The notes: generated by a model not told the origin, from the sequence alone. A stretch of DNA of 64,000 nt from Massilia sp. YIM B02763 (GCF_030412015.1 NZ_JASNRD010000005.1:1-64000); one strand, 5' to 3'. Positions 8,117-17,995 are shown, counted from the first letter of the stretch. Translations and numbers: made by a program.

Positions 8117-10435
8117 ATGAATCTCCTCGACAACCTGAATCCCGAACAGCTTGCGGCCGTCACGCTGCCGTCCCAGAGTGCCCTGATCCTGGCCGGTGCC
8201 GGATCCGGCAAGACCCGCGTCCTGACGACCCGCATCGCCTGGCTGATCCAGACGGGACAGGTGTCCCCGGCTGGCATCATGGCCGTGACGTTCACTAACA
8301 AGGCGGCCAAGGAAATGCTGGCCCGCCTGTCGACGATGCTGCCGATCAATACGCGCGCGATGTGGATCGGCACCTTCCACGGCCTGTGCAACCGCCTGCT
8401 GCGCACGCACCACCGCGACGCCGCGCTGCCGGCCTCGTTCCAGATCATGGATTCGCAGGACCAGTTGTCGATGATCAAGCGCATGCTGAAGGCGCTGAAC
8501 GTCGATACGGAAAAGTTCCCGGCGAAGGACCTGATGTATTTCATCAACAACGCCAAGGACAACGGCCAGCGCGCCCACGACGTGGAAGCCTACGACCACG
8601 TGCAGAAGCGCATGGTCGAGCTGTACGAGCAGTACGACCAGCAATGCCAGCGCGAAGGCGTCGTCGATTTCGCGGAACTGCTGCTGCGCGCCTACGAGCT
8701 GCTGCAGCGCAACCACCCGCTGCGCCAGCATTACCAGATGCGCTTCCGCCACATCCTCGTCGACGAGTTCCAGGATACCAACGACCTGCAGTACAACCTG
8801 CTCAAGCTGCTGGCCGGCTACAACGAGCCGGCCGGCGGCGCCATCTTCGCCGTGGGCGACGACGACCAGAGCATCTATGCCTTCCGCGGCGCCAACGTGG
8901 GCAATATGCAGGCCTTCGAGCACGACTTCGAAGTCAAGAACCTGATCAAGCTGGAGCAGAACTACCGCTCGCACGGCCACATCCTCGACAGCGCCAACGT
9001 CCTCATTTCCAACAATGCCAAGCGCCTCGGCAAGAACCTGCGCACGGATGCGGGCCAGGGCGAGCAGGTGCGCGTGTACGAAGCCTCGTCCGACCTGGAA
9101 GAGGCGCAGTGGATCGTCGACGAAGCCAAGAGCCTGATGGCCGAGGGCATGCCGCGCAGCGAGATCGCCGTGCTGTACCGCTCCAATGCCCAGAGCCGCG
9201 TGCTGGAGCACGCGCTGTTCGCGGCCGGCCTGCCGTACACCGTGTACGGCGGCCTGCGCTACTTCCAGCGCGCCGAGGTCAAGCACGCCATCGCCTACCT
9301 GCAGCTGATGGACAACCCGCACAACGACTCGGCATTCCTGCGCGTGGTGAACTTCCCCACCCGCGGCATCGGCGCGCGCTCGCTCGAGCAGTTGCAGATG
9401 GCGGCCGAGAGCTACCGCGTGTCGCTGTACGCGGCCGTCCCGCACATGACGGGCAAGGCCGGTTCCTCGCTCGGCAATTTCGTGAAACTGATCGAAAGCG
9501 CGCGCTTCGAGACCCAGCAGCTGCCGCTGCCGGAAATGGTGCGCGTGGTGCTGGAACGCAGCGGCCTGCTGGCGCACTACGAGACCGAGAAGGAAGGCCA
9601 GGAGCGCATCGAGAACTTGCAGCAGATGGTCGGCGCCGCCACCCAGTTCGTGCAGGAAGAGGGCTTCGGCGTGAATACGCCGGCGCACCTGGGCCCGCAG
9701 GCAGCCGCGACCAGCGGCGAGGCCATCGTGATGGCGGACGGCGTCGAACTGCTGGATGCGGATGCGCCGCTGTCCACCGTGATGTCGCCGCTGTCGGCTT
9801 TCCTGTCGCACGCTTCATTGGAAGCGGGCGATGCCCAGGCCCAGGCCGGCCAGGACGCGATGCAGCTCATGACGGTGCACTCGGCCAAGGGCCTGGAATT
9901 CGACGCCGTGTTCATCACGGGCCTGGAAGAGGGCCTGTTCCCGCACGAGAGCAGCTCGCGCGAGATGGATGGCGTGGACGAGGAACGCCGGCTGATGTAC
10001 GTCGCGATCACGCGCGCGCGCAAGCGCCTGTACATGAGCTTTACCCAGCAGCGCATGCTGCACGGCCAGACCCGCTTCAACATGAAGTCGCGCTTCTTCG
10101 ACGAGCTGCCGGAAGAAGCGCTGAAGTGGCTGACCCCGCGCGTGCAGACCAACTGGTTCGCCGGCCGCAAGTCGACCACGGCCTGGGACGACGCCAATTT
10201 CCGCGAAGGCGGCGTCGACAACCAGATCGCCAAGCAGATCACGCAGAAGTCCAGCAATGCCAACGGCACCGGCTGGCGTATCGGCGAGTCGGTCAGCCAT
10301 GCCCGCTTCGGCGAGGGCGTGATCGTGAATATCGAGGGCGGCGGTACCAATGCGCGCGCCCAGATCAATTTCGGGGCGGCGGGGATGAAGGTGCTCGATC
10401 TGTCCGTGGCCAAATTGGAGCGGGTGGGGCGATAG
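8117..10435 (+). CDS. uvrD: UvrD/PcrA-type superfamily 1 ATP-dependent DNA helicase
   Basis: The 772-residue 3'-5' helicase serves nucleotide excision and mismatch repair and dismantles RecA filaments, as known for UvrD. Visible motifs are Q-motif/start LNPEQLAAV, Walker A GAGSGKT (about residues 31-37), motif II VDEFQDTN, motif III GDDDQSIYAFRGA, motif IV LEQNYRS, motif V HSAKGLEFD and motif VI VAITRARKRLY. The C-terminus (RFGEGVIVNIEGGG...) is the Tudor-like segment of PcrA/UvrD that binds RNA polymerase. It is about 50 residues longer than E. coli UvrD. The start MNLLDNLNPEQ matches the family. The neighbouring genes do not form an operon with it. Confidence 0.96.
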   Translation: MNLLDNLNPEQLAAVTLPSQSALILAGAGSGKTRVLTTRIAWLIQTGQVSPAGIMAVTFTNKAAKEMLARLSTMLPINTRAMWIGTFHGLCNRLLRTHHRDAALPASFQIMDSQDQLSMIKRMLKALNVDTEKFPAKDLMYFINNAKDNGQRAHDVEAYDHVQKRMVELYEQYDQQCQREGVVDFAELLLRAYELLQRNHPLRQHYQMRFRHILVDEFQDTNDLQYNLLKLLAGYNEPAGGAIFAVGDDDQSIYAFRGANVGNMQAFEHDFEVKNLIKLEQNYRSHGHILDSANVLISNNAKRLGKNLRTDAGQGEQVRVYEASSDLEEAQWIVDEAKSLMAEGMPRSEIAVLYRSNAQSRVLEHALFAAGLPYTVYGGLRYFQRAEVKHAIAYLQLMDNPHNDSAFLRVVNFPTRGIGARSLEQLQMAAESYRVSLYAAVPHMTGKAGSSLGNFVKLIESARFETQQLPLPEMVRVVLERSGLLAHYETEKEGQERIENLQQMVGAATQFVQEEGFGVNTPAHLGPQAAATSGEAIVMADGVELLDADAPLSTVMSPLSAFLSHASLEAGDAQAQAGQDAMQLMTVHSAKGLEFDAVFITGLEEGLFPHESSSREMDGVDEERRLMYVAITRARKRLYMSFTQQRMLHGQTRFNMKSRFFDELPEEALKWLTPRVQTNWFAGRKSTTAWDDANFREGGVDNQIAKQITQKSSNANGTGWRIGESVSHARFGEGVIVNIEGGGTNARAQINFGAAGMKVLDLSVAKLERVGR

Positions 10436-10436
10436 T

Positions 10437-10514
10437 TGGACGCGTGGACGGCGAGCCGTCCACCCTACCTGTAACGCATCCGTAGGGTGGACAGCTTGCT
10501 GTCCACGCGTTCAA
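10437..10514. repeat. Family B double-hairpin repeat
   Basis: Two inverted half-elements (TTGGACGCGTGGACGGC... and ...GCTGTCCACGCGTTCAA) each form their own hairpin, for example GTGGACGGC/GCCGTCCAC, and together form a larger palindrome. It starts two bases after the uvrD stop and ends ten bases before the stop of the convergent membrane protein gene. The second copy is at 15760-15844. Confidence 0.9.
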
Positions 10515-10524
10515 GCTGCTCCGA

Positions 10525-11295
10525 TCAGGCCGCGACGGGACCTTTGTCGAGCGGCTTGCCGAAGATGGTCGTGTATCCCGCGTACATCGCGCACTGCAGC
10601 AGCAGCACGAACAGGAAGATCAGCCACATGATCACCGCGCGGCCGGCTGCCGCGTCGCCGAAGATCAGGGCCACGACGATCAGCACGCCGAAGAAGATGG
10701 CGAACCACGAGGCCAGCATCACGATGAACGGCCCGGCCGCGCGCAGCACGGCGAAGAAGCTGTAGAAGGTGGCCTTGCCCGGCCCCATGTGCTTCCAGTA
10801 GGTCAGCGGCGCCACGAAGCACAGCGTCACCAGCACCACCGTATTGAGCAGGAAGGTGCCGAGGATGCGCAGCAGGTGCGACAGCTCGACCTGGGGCGGC
10901 GCCTTGCCCGCGGCCGTGGCGGCGGCCATCTGCTGCAGGAATTCGCTCGGTATCGTGAAGCGCATCACCACCATCAGCACCAGCGACACGGCCAGGTAGA
11001 CCAGGCCCGCCTTGCACAGCGGCGCCAGCACCGGCCGGCGGAAGCCCGTCAGCAGCACGTCCGGCGTGACCCGGTCGCCGTTCTCGATCATCAGGCAGGC
11101 CCGCATGAAGGCCATCGAGAACGAGGGGATCAGGACGATCGCCAGCACGGGGCCCAGGATCGGCAGGGCGGACATGCCGATGCTGAACAGGATGTTGGCG
11201 AAAAGCAGGATGGTCAGTGCCAGGGGCTGCTTGCGGAACAGGGCGCCGCCTTGTTTCAGCCATTCCCAGCCGGTGCTTGCGGGCAAATTGTTCAT
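10525..11295 (-). CDS. BPSS1780-family inner-membrane protein, unknown function
   Basis: The 256-residue protein is predicted to have about six membrane segments (for example [34 protein letters not shown] and [20 protein letters not shown]). It resembles the BPSS1780-type membrane proteins of Burkholderiales; I know of no assigned role. Its ATG (11293-11295) overlaps the thrB stop in an ATGA arrangement, so it is translationally coupled to thrB and is the last gene of the DUF2782-thrB operon. The coupling links it to amino-acid metabolism by context only. Confidence 0.8.
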   Translation of the reverse strand: MNNLPASTGWEWLKQGGALFRKQPLALTILLFANILFSIGMSALPILGPVLAIVLIPSFSMAFMRACLMIENGDRVTPDVLLTGFRRPVLAPLCKAGLVYLAVSLVLMVVMRFTIPSEFLQQMAAATAAGKAPPQVELSHLLRILGTFLLNTVVLVTLCFVAPLTYWKHMGPGKATFYSFFAVLRAAGPFIVMLASWFAIFFGVLIVVALIFGDAAAGRAVIMWLIFLFVLLLQCAMYAGYTTIFGKPLDKGPVAA

Positions 11296-12251
11296 GCGGT
11301 CAGGTCGGGTGCGGGGACAGCGATGCGTTCGCGCAACACCCGTTCGAAGTGGGTCGGATCGTGCGGCGTCAGGAGTTCGGCGGCACGCGGTCGATACAGA
11401 TCGTACAGGCGCGAGAGCCAGAAGCGCAATGCCGCCGCGCGCAACATGGGCTGCCAGGCAACACGTTCGCCGTCCGTGAAGGGACGCACGGCGTGGTAGG
11501 CACGCGTCAACGCCTGCACGCGCGCCGTGTCCAGGCGGCCCGTGTCCAGGTCGATGCACCAGTCGTTGACGGTGACGGCCAGGTCGAACAGCCAGGCATC
11601 CCAGCCGGCGAAATAGAAGTCGAAGCAGCCGCTCAGGTGCTCGCCGACGAACATCACGTTATTGCGGAACAAGTCGGCATGCACGGGGCCGCGGGCCAGG
11701 TCCGCATAGGTGGTGCCGGCCGCGAAGTCGCGCTGGAAGGCCAGTTCCGATTGCAGCAGGGCGCCGGTGGCCGCATCCATCGACGGCAGGACCTTGGGAA
11801 CGGTCTCGATCCACCAGTCCAGGCCGCGCAGGTTCGGCTGGCGCAGGGCGAAGTCCTGGCCGGCCAGGTGCATCCTGGCCAGCATCGTGCCGACCTCCGC
11901 GCAGTGCACGGGCTGCGGATCCATCTGCGAGCTGCCGTCGAGCTTGCTGACAATGGCGGCCGGCTTGCCGTGCAGGGCGACCACGAGCTCGCCCGCGTCG
12001 TTCGGCACGGGCGCCGGCACGGGGATGCCGCGCTCGGCCAGGTGGCGCATCAGCTGCACGTAGAACGGCAGCTGCTCGAAGTCGAGGTTTTCGAAGATGG
12101 TGAGGACGAACTCGCCGCGTTCCGTCGTGAGGAAGAAATTGCTGTTTTCGATGCCGCTCGAGATGCCGTCGAGTGCGAGGGCGCGGCCCAGGGGGAACTG
12201 CTTGATCCACTGGGACAGGTCGTCCAGTGTGACCGAAGTAAATACTGCCAT
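11292..12251 (-). CDS. thrB: Homoserine kinase (type II, aminoglycoside phosphotransferase fold)
   Basis: The 319-residue enzyme phosphorylates homoserine for threonine synthesis. It belongs to the choline/aminoglycoside-kinase fold, not the GHMP fold of E. coli ThrB. The N-terminus [16 protein letters not shown] is typical of this form. Catalytic-loop signature [14 protein letters not shown] (Brenner HxDxxxxN motif) and the metal-binding [14 protein letters not shown] follow. DUF2782 lies 59 bases upstream and the membrane protein gene overlaps downstream by four bases. The neighbourhood next to polA is conserved in Burkholderiales. Confidence 0.95.
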   Translation of the reverse strand: MAVFTSVTLDDLSQWIKQFPLGRALALDGISSGIENSNFFLTTERGEFVLTIFENLDFEQLPFYVQLMRHLAERGIPVPAPVPNDAGELVVALHGKPAAIVSKLDGSSQMDPQPVHCAEVGTMLARMHLAGQDFALRQPNLRGLDWWIETVPKVLPSMDAATGALLQSELAFQRDFAAGTTYADLARGPVHADLFRNNVMFVGEHLSGCFDFYFAGWDAWLFDLAVTVNDWCIDLDTGRLDTARVQALTRAYHAVRPFTDGERVAWQPMLRAAALRFWLSRLYDLYRPRAAELLTPHDPTHFERVLRERIAVPAPDLTA

Positions 12252-12310
12252 CGTGGTAGGAAGAAAGGGTCGCTGTCGCGGCCGCGCGCGGCGGCCGCCC
12301 GGTTGACGGT

Positions 12311-12745
12311 TTACTTCTCTCCGGACCCGGTGGTGGCGGGCATGGGAGGAGGAGGCGGCACGTCGGCCGGGGCCGGGGTGGCGCTGTCGTTCGTGGCTTT
12401 GCGCTTGCCCGAGAGGTCGAATTCGCCCACTTTCCACTGCGGCGCGCGGATCGAGTTGGTCTGCGCGTTGCCTGGCTGGGTATTCGGTTTCATGTAGTAG
12501 TGGCTGCCGCCGGCAGTCACTTCGACTTCGGTGACCTGGCCACCGTCGCGGGTTTCCTTGATCTCCGTGCCGCGTTTCGGCGGGATCGTGGTCGCCGGCA
12601 CGTCGCTGCCCGGCTCGATGCGGTCGAGTCGCGGCGGCGCCTGGTTCGGCACGGATTGCGTACCGGATTGCTGGGCCGCGGCCAAACCGGCCAGCGAGGC
12701 CAGCGACAGCGCGAGGAGGGCGGAACGGGAGATTGGTCGCAGCAT
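12311..12745 (-). CDS. DUF2782 family exported protein
   Basis: The 144-residue protein has a signal peptide ([18 protein letters not shown]) and a DUF2782 core ([31 protein letters not shown]), then a proline-rich tail ([11 protein letters not shown]). Function is unknown; the domain is almost always encoded next to polA or thrB in Betaproteobacteria. ATG 12745 is preferred over GTG 12754 because AAGGTG sits at the right distance for the former. It is probably the first gene of the operon with thrB and is divergent from polA. Confidence 0.85.
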   Translation of the reverse strand: MLRPISRSALLALSLASLAGLAAAQQSGTQSVPNQAPPRLDRIEPGSDVPATTIPPKRGTEIKETRDGGQVTEVEVTAGGSHYYMKPNTQPGNAQTNSIRAPQWKVGEFDLSGKRKATNDSATPAPADVPPPPPMPATTGSGEK

Positions 12746-12898
12746 GGTGGTCACCTTTGTCGTTTAGTTCATTGTAACAAACAGCGTCGCTGTCCTGTGA
12801 AAAGTGTCGATGCGTCCCCATCTTAGGTGCAAGGTCGGCACGAGGCCGTTGCCGTGCTTTTCCCCTCTTCGATTCTGCGATAATGGCGCACCATATTT

Positions 12899-12924
12899 GC
12901 ACCCACGGCGTGCACCCACGGCGT
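12899..12924 (+). repeat. Two tandem copies of a 13-bp unit upstream of polA
   Basis: GCACCCACGGCGT occurs twice head to tail (12899-12911 and 12912-12924), 53 bases before the polA start and just after a GATAAT box near 12878. It could affect the polA leader or be a replication-slippage product. Confidence 0.7.
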
Positions 12925-12977
12925 GCCGTTTTCCGCCACGGTGGTGGTGGCGCTCCAACCAACAACAAGTTTCCTCC

Positions 12978-15746
12978 ATGGACAATACCCTGCTTCTCGT
13001 CGACGGTTCCAGCTATCTCTATCGCGCCTTCCATGCGCTGCCCGACCTGCGCAGCCCGGACGGCTATCCGACCGGCGCGATGCACGGCATGGTCAACATG
13101 CTGCGCCGCCTGCGCAACGACTTCCCGGCCGCCTACATCGCCTGCGTGTTCGATGCCAAGGGCAAGACCTTCCGCGACCACATGTACCCGGACTACAAGG
13201 CCACGCGCGCCTCGATGCCGGAAGACCTGGCCAAGCAGATCGAGCCGATCCACGAGGTGGTGCGCCACCTGGGCTGGCCGATCCTGATGGTCGAGGGCGT
13301 CGAGGCCGACGACGTGATCGGCACGCTGGCCGTGCAGGCCACCGCGCGCGGCATGAACACGGTCGTCTCGACCGGCGACAAGGACCTGGCCCAGCTCGTG
13401 AACGACAAGGTCATGCTGATCAATACGATGAGCAACGAAAAGCTCGACGAGGCGGGCGTGCTGGCCAAGTTCGGCGTGCCGCCGAACCGCATCATCGACT
13501 ACCTGACCCTGATCGGCGATACCGTCGACAACATCCCGGGCGTGTCCAAGTGCGGCCCGAAGACCGCGGTCAAGTGGCTGACGCTGCACGGTTCGCTGGA
13601 CGGCGTCATCGAGAACGCCGCGTCGATCGGCGGCGCCGTCGGCGCCAACCTGCAGGCCGCCCTCGAGTGGCTGCCGAAGGGCCGCGAACTGATCACGGTG
13701 AAGACCGACTGCGACCTGGCCGCCCACGTGGTGTCGTTCGAGGAAACGCTGATCGGCCGTCCGGAAGACCGGGACGCGCTGCGCGACTTCTTCCAGCGCT
13801 ACGGGTTCAAGACCATGCTCAAGGACCTGGGCCCGGGCAATGCCGCCAAGTACGGCATGCCGGGCGCACCGGCTGCCGCGCCGGTCGCGCTGAATTCGCC
13901 GGAAGGCGCGGGCGACACGCAGGAAGGCATGCCGATCATCAAGGGCGAGTACGAGACCGTCACCACGATGGAAGGGCTGGAAAAATGGCTGGCGCTGATC
14001 GACGCGGCGGCGCTGACCTCGGTCGACACCGAGACCACCTCGCTCGATCCGATGACGGCGGAAATGGTCGGCATCTCGCTGTCCGTGGAAGCGGGCAAGG
14101 GCGCCTACATCCCGCTGGCGCACCGCTATGCCGGCGTGCCCGAGCAGCTCGACCGCGAGATGGTCCTCGAGCGCATGAAGCCGTGGCTGGAAAACCCGGA
14201 CAAGCCCAAGCTGGGCCAGAACCTGAAGTACGACAGCCACATCTTCGAGAACCACGGCGTCAAACTGCGCGGCATCGTCCACGACACGCTGCTGCAATCC
14301 TATGTGTTCGAGTCGCACAAGCCGCACGACATGGACACGATGGCGCTGCGCCACCTGGGCTACACGACCATCCCGTTCGTCGACGTGTGCGGCAAGGGCG
14401 TCAACCAGATCTGCTTCGACCAGGTGGAGCTGGGGCGTGCGACCGAGTACGCGGCCGAGGATTCGGACATCACGCTGCGCCTGCACCAGAAGATGATCGG
14501 CTACGTCGAAGGCGACAAGGGCCTGGACTACATCTACCGCAATATCGAGCTGCCGACCTCCGTCGTGCTGCAGAAGATCGAGCGCAACGGCGTGCTGATC
14601 GACGCCGACCTGCTGGCCGTGCAATCGAACGAGCTGGCCGAGCGCATCATGGCGCTGGAGCAGCAGGCCTATGAAATCGCCGGCGGTCCGTTCAACCTCG
14701 GTTCGCCGAAACAGATCGGCGAGATCTTCTTCGGCAAGCTGCAGCTGCCCGTCATCAAGAAGACGGCGACCGGCGCCCCGTCCACGGACGAAGAGGTGCT
14801 GCAGAAGCTGGCGGAAGACTATCCGCTGCCGAAGGTGCTGCTGGAGCACCGCGGCCTGTCCAAGCTGAAGTCGACCTACACGGACAAGCTGCCGAAGATG
14901 GTCAACCCGAAGACGGGCCGCGTGCACACCAACTATGCGCAGGCCGTGGCCATCACGGGCCGCCTGGCGTCGAGCGATCCGAACCTGCAGAACATCCCCG
15001 TGCGCAATGCCGAAGGACGCCGCATCCGCGAAGCCTTCGTCGCCGCGCCGGGCAACGTGATCGTGTCGGCCGACTACTCCCAGATCGAGCTGCGCATCAT
15101 GGCCCACATCTCGGGCGACGAGGCGATGCTGCGCGCCTTCGCGGCTGGCGAGGACATCCACCGCGCCACCGCCGCCGAGATCTTCAACGTGGCACCCGAC
15201 GAGGTGCAGAGCGAGCAGCGCCGCTACGCCAAGGTGATCAACTTCGGCCTGATCTACGGCATGTCCGCCTTCGGCCTGGCCCAGAACCTGGGCATCGAGC
15301 GCGGCGCGGCCGGCAACTACATCGAGCGCTACTTCCAGCGCTTCGCCGGCGTGAAGCGCTACATGGACGAGACCCGTCTCGCGGCCAAGGAGCGCGGCTT
15401 CGTCGAGACGGTGTTCGGCCGCCGCCTGTGGCTACCGGAGATCAACTCGCCGAACGGCCCGCGCCGCGCCGGCGCCGAACGCGCCGCGATCAACGCGCCG
15501 ATGCAGGGCACGGCCGCCGACCTGATCAAGCTGGCGATGATCGCCGTGCAGGGTTGGATCGAGCAGGAAAACCTGGGCACGCGCATGGTGATGCAGGTGC
15601 ACGACGAACTGGTGCTCGAAGTGCCGGAGGCGGAACTCGATCTGGTGAAGGCGAAGCTGCCGGAGCTGATGGCGGGCGTGGCGACGCTGAAGGTGCCGCT
15701 GGTCGCGGAGACGGGCGTGGGTCGCAACTGGGAAGAGGCGCACTGA
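12978..15746 (+). CDS. polA: DNA polymerase I
   Basis: The 922-residue enzyme serves Okazaki-fragment maturation and repair. Three domains are intact. The 5'-3' exonuclease spans residues about 1-290. The 3'-5' proofreading domain keeps its acidic residues ([32 protein letters not shown]). The polymerase domain has motif [14 protein letters not shown], motif [17 protein letters not shown] and motif [11 protein letters not shown]. Start [18 protein letters not shown] matches the family, with TTTCCTCC just upstream rather than a purine-rich site, so translation initiation may be weak. It is divergent from the DUF2782-thrB operon and convergent with the PEP-CTERM gene. Confidence 0.97.
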   Translation: MDNTLLLVDGSSYLYRAFHALPDLRSPDGYPTGAMHGMVNMLRRLRNDFPAAYIACVFDAKGKTFRDHMYPDYKATRASMPEDLAKQIEPIHEVVRHLGWPILMVEGVEADDVIGTLAVQATARGMNTVVSTGDKDLAQLVNDKVMLINTMSNEKLDEAGVLAKFGVPPNRIIDYLTLIGDTVDNIPGVSKCGPKTAVKWLTLHGSLDGVIENAASIGGAVGANLQAALEWLPKGRELITVKTDCDLAAHVVSFEETLIGRPEDRDALRDFFQRYGFKTMLKDLGPGNAAKYGMPGAPAAAPVALNSPEGAGDTQEGMPIIKGEYETVTTMEGLEKWLALIDAAALTSVDTETTSLDPMTAEMVGISLSVEAGKGAYIPLAHRYAGVPEQLDREMVLERMKPWLENPDKPKLGQNLKYDSHIFENHGVKLRGIVHDTLLQSYVFESHKPHDMDTMALRHLGYTTIPFVDVCGKGVNQICFDQVELGRATEYAAEDSDITLRLHQKMIGYVEGDKGLDYIYRNIELPTSVVLQKIERNGVLIDADLLAVQSNELAERIMALEQQAYEIAGGPFNLGSPKQIGEIFFGKLQLPVIKKTATGAPSTDEEVLQKLAEDYPLPKVLLEHRGLSKLKSTYTDKLPKMVNPKTGRVHTNYAQAVAITGRLASSDPNLQNIPVRNAEGRRIREAFVAAPGNVIVSADYSQIELRIMAHISGDEAMLRAFAAGEDIHRATAAEIFNVAPDEVQSEQRRYAKVINFGLIYGMSAFGLAQNLGIERGAAGNYIERYFQRFAGVKRYMDETRLAAKERGFVETVFGRRLWLPEINSPNGPRRAGAERAAINAPMQGTAADLIKLAMIAVQGWIEQENLGTRMVMQVHDELVLEVPEAELDLVKAKLPELMAGVATLKVPLVAETGVGRNWEEAH

Positions 15747-15759
15747 TGGTTGGCGCCCG

Positions 15760-15844
15760 TTGAACGCGTGGACAGCGAGCTGTCCACCCTACCGTGAGGC
15801 TTGCACCAGGGTAGGGTGGACGGCTGCGCCGTCCACGCGTCCAA
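15760..15844. repeat. Family B double-hairpin repeat, second copy
   Basis: TTGAACGCGTGGACAGC... and ...GGCTGCGCCGTCCACGCG repeat the organisation seen at 10437-10514, again between two convergent genes (polA and the PEP-CTERM gene) and within 15 bases of each stop codon. Confidence 0.9.
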
Positions 15845-15856
15845 CGAACTGTCGAC

Positions 15857-16594
15857 TCAACCGATCCGGCGCCGCCGTCCCACCAGCGCCAGCAGGCCGA
15901 GACCACCGAGCAGCATGCCGTAGGTCGCCGGCTCCGGCACCGGCGCCGCATGCGATTCGGCCACCGCATAGGCATCCAGCGCGAGATAGCCGTTCACCCA
16001 TTCTCCTTGCGACGACGCCGATACGGTCAGCGTGTCGTGCAGCGTGCCGTCCGTCAGCCTGAGGCTTTGCATGAAGCGTTCGCCGTCGTTGTAGCCGGGC
16101 AGCGAGCCGTACAGCTCGGCCAGCGCGTTCGGCCAGGAGACGCCCGGCGCCTCCGGCGTCGCCCACATGTCGGCGTCGGCATAAAAATGCACCTGGGTGT
16201 TCGGCGACAGGATGAAGCGGAAGCTGCGGTTGGCGCTCACGTAGCCGTAGCCGCTATGGACCGTCAGCAGCACGTTGGCCGCATCCGGCTGCGCGTTCGC
16301 CTGCATGCTGGCGTAGCCGTTGTCGAAGCCGGTCGTGCCGTAGCGGTCGATGCGCACACCGTCGATCTCGTTGCCTTCCTGGTCGTAGACGCTGGCATAC
16401 GACTGGGTCGCATAGCTGTTCATGCCGATCCAGGGGGTGATGCCGTCGTCCGGCGTCAGGTCGACCAATTCCCAGCGCAACTGGCCGACGGCCACGCCGG
16501 CCAGTTGCTGCGCACCGGCCGTGCCGGCGATGCCGATGCCGCCGGCGAGGAGGGCTGCCGCCAGGATGTGCTTCATGTTCATGTCGATGCTCAT
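15857..16594 (-). CDS. PEP-CTERM sorting domain protein
   Basis: The 245-residue exported protein has a signal peptide (HILAAALLAGGIGIAGTAGA) and a C-terminal sorting signal: VPEPATYGM, a hydrophobic segment (LLGGLGLLALVG) and an RRRR cluster. Such proteins are processed by exosortase in exopolysaccharide-producing Gram-negative bacteria. The middle (residues about 30-215) is a beta-rich domain I do not recognise. ATG 16594 is preferred because GGAGAG precedes it. No exosortase gene is in the window. Function is unknown; a surface or matrix role is inferred from the sorting signal only. Confidence 0.9.
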   Translation of the reverse strand: MSIDMNMKHILAAALLAGGIGIAGTAGAQQLAGVAVGQLRWELVDLTPDDGITPWIGMNSYATQSYASVYDQEGNEIDGVRIDRYGTTGFDNGYASMQANAQPDAANVLLTVHSGYGYVSANRSFRFILSPNTQVHFYADADMWATPEAPGVSWPNALAELYGSLPGYNDGERFMQSLRLTDGTLHDTLTVSASSQGEWVNGYLALDAYAVAESHAAPVPEPATYGMLLGGLGLLALVGRRRRIG

Positions 16595-16882
16595 GTTCTC
16601 TCCAGGTTGTGGGTGAGACACGCACTCTAGGAGATGGAGCGGACCCGGCCTTATGTGGCATCAATACGCGCCGGGCATGGACGCGGCGCCCACGCCGGCG
16701 TCAAGCGAGCGCTGCTAAAATAGCAAGCCTTCGTCGATTCCCGCAGGCCGGAAACGCCGCGGCGCCCTGCCTGGGGCGGCACGACCTTGCACGATTGCAC
16801 GAGCTCACGCCGGGGAAGGTACAATGCCCGGTTTGCGCCGCTATCCCGGCGTGCCTGCATCACGCATAAGAAGAGGCTTCAC

Positions 16883-17656
16883 ATCGACCCGATTCTCATT
16901 TCCATCCTGCTGGCCACCGGCCTGGCCGGCGTCGTCAGCATCACGGCCGCCGCGGTGTTCTCGTTTACCCTGCTGTCGAAGGTCGTCGAGCGCATGGTCA
17001 GCCTGTCGGTGGGCATCATGCTCTCGACGTCGCTGCTGCATGCGCTGCCGGAAGCGTTCGAGTCGAAGGCCGACCCGCACAAGCTGTTCGCCACGCTGCT
17101 GGGCGGCCTGCTGGCCTTCTTCCTGCTGGAGAAGGTGGCGCTGCTGCGCCATTCGCACTGCCACGAGGGCGACGGCCACCGCCACGCCCATGGCCACGAC
17201 GCGCTGCAGGCGGGCAAGGCAGGCTGGATGATCCTGATCGGCGACGGCATGCACAACTTCACGGACGGCATCCTGATCGCCGCGGCGTTTCTCGCCAATC
17301 CGGAACTGGGCATCGTCACGGGCGTGGCCATCATCGCCCACGAGATTCCGCAGGAGATCGGCGACTTCATCGTGCTGCTCAACGCCGGCTTCTCGCGCGT
17401 GCGCGCCTATGTGTTCAACCTGCTGTGCAGCATGCTGGCCGTGGCCGGCGGCCTGCTCGGCTACTACACGCTGGACAAGGCCAGCGACCTGATTCCGTAC
17501 GTGCTGGTGTTCGCGTCCTCGGGCTTCATCTACATCGCCGTGAGCGACCTGATGCCGCAGATGCAGCGCCGTGCCACCGTGCGCGAATCGATCCCGCAGG
17601 TACTCCTGATCGCCGTCGGCGTGGGCGTCGTGCTGTTCCTGACGCACGGACACTGA
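16883..17656 (+). CDS. ZIP-family divalent metal transporter with apparent ATC start codon
   Basis: The 257-residue protein has seven or eight membrane segments, a His-rich cytoplasmic loop (HSHCHEGDGHRHAHGHD) and the ZIP metal-site motifs GDGMHNFTDG and AHEIPQEIGD. It should import zinc or another divalent metal. The start is odd. There is no ATG before the first membrane helix (DPILISILLATGLAGVV), but ATC at 16883 lies six bases after GAGG (16873-16876), where homologues would begin Met-Asp-Pro. The only other upstream initiator in this frame is TTG 16787, which adds 32 unlikely residues and lacks such a site. ATC initiation or a point change of ATG is inferred. Confidence 0.85.
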   Translation: MDPILISILLATGLAGVVSITAAAVFSFTLLSKVVERMVSLSVGIMLSTSLLHALPEAFESKADPHKLFATLLGGLLAFFLLEKVALLRHSHCHEGDGHRHAHGHDALQAGKAGWMILIGDGMHNFTDGILIAAAFLANPELGIVTGVAIIAHEIPQEIGDFIVLLNAGFSRVRAYVFNLLCSMLAVAGGLLGYYTLDKASDLIPYVLVFASSGFIYIAVSDLMPQMQRRATVRESIPQVLLIAVGVGVVLFLTHGH

Positions 17657-17704
17657 GGCTCGGCGCCTGTCGGGCCGGCGTTGCGTGGCTGTTGTGCCAC
17701 AGGA

Positions 17705-17734
17705 TTGACAAGTTTATTGGTTGCAACCTATGCT
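17705..17734 (+). promoter_or_regulatory. Sigma-70 promoter of the 47-residue membrane protein gene
   Basis: A perfect -35 TTGACA (17705-17710), an 18-base spacer and TATGCT (17729-17734) lie 27 bases upstream of the ATG at 17762. It is one of the best promoter matches in the window. Confidence 0.65.
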
Positions 17735-17761
17735 GGGGCCGTTACCTAGACGGAGGCAAGC

Positions 17762-17905
17762 ATGGACGGGCTGGTCGATCGAGTGGTTGGGGCGTTGCGG
17801 CAGAAACCGATGCGTTTCGGTTACGTATTGGCGTTCCTGCTGGTGTCCGTGGTGCTGTTCTCGCTGGCGGACTTCCTGCCGGCGCCGTATGCGATCAGTC
17901 GCTGA
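17762..17905 (+). CDS. Small membrane protein of 47 residues, unknown
   Basis: The product reads MDGLVDRVVGALRQKPMR, then a single membrane helix (FGYVLAFLLVSVVLFSLADF), then LPAPYAISR. The start has GGAGG at 17752-17756, five bases before the ATG, and a near-consensus promoter stands at 17705-17734. So short a reading frame with promoter, ribosome site, basic N-terminus and one hydrophobic helix is likely real. A Lys/Arg-rich cytoplasmic end before the helix predicts N-in topology. I do not recognise the family. It lies between the ZIP transporter and a family A palindrome; a link to metal transport would be a guess. Confidence 0.7.
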   Translation: MDGLVDRVVGALRQKPMRFGYVLAFLLVSVVLFSLADFLPAPYAISR

Positions 17906-17918
17906 CTGAATAAACGCA

Positions 17919-17995
17919 CGTCGTCCCTGCGAAGGCAGGGACCCAAGTTTGTTCGCATACCGGAAATTAGGCCCCTGCCTCCGCAGGGGCGACGG
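17919..17995. repeat. Family A palindrome, short form
   Basis: Left arm CGTCGTCCCTGCGAAGGC (from 17919) and right arm GCCCCTGCCTCCGCAGGGGC ending at 17995 (imperfect). It fills the gap between the convergent small membrane protein and sulfurtransferase genes and touches the latter's stop codon. Confidence 0.88.

Noticed and set aside
7964..9811. Antisense open frame opposite uvrD
   Set aside because: Low-complexity His/Arg/Ala composition typical of a shadow frame.
11292..15161. Very long minus-strand open frame (about 1,290 codons) across thrB, DUF2782 and antisense to polA
   Set aside because: Only the part to 12251 is thrB; the rest is a GC-rich frame opposite polA without signals or recognisable domains.
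12978..15746. Loss of proofreading in polA
   Set aside because: The acidic residues of the 3'-5' exonuclease (DTET, NLKYD, AAEDSD) are all present.
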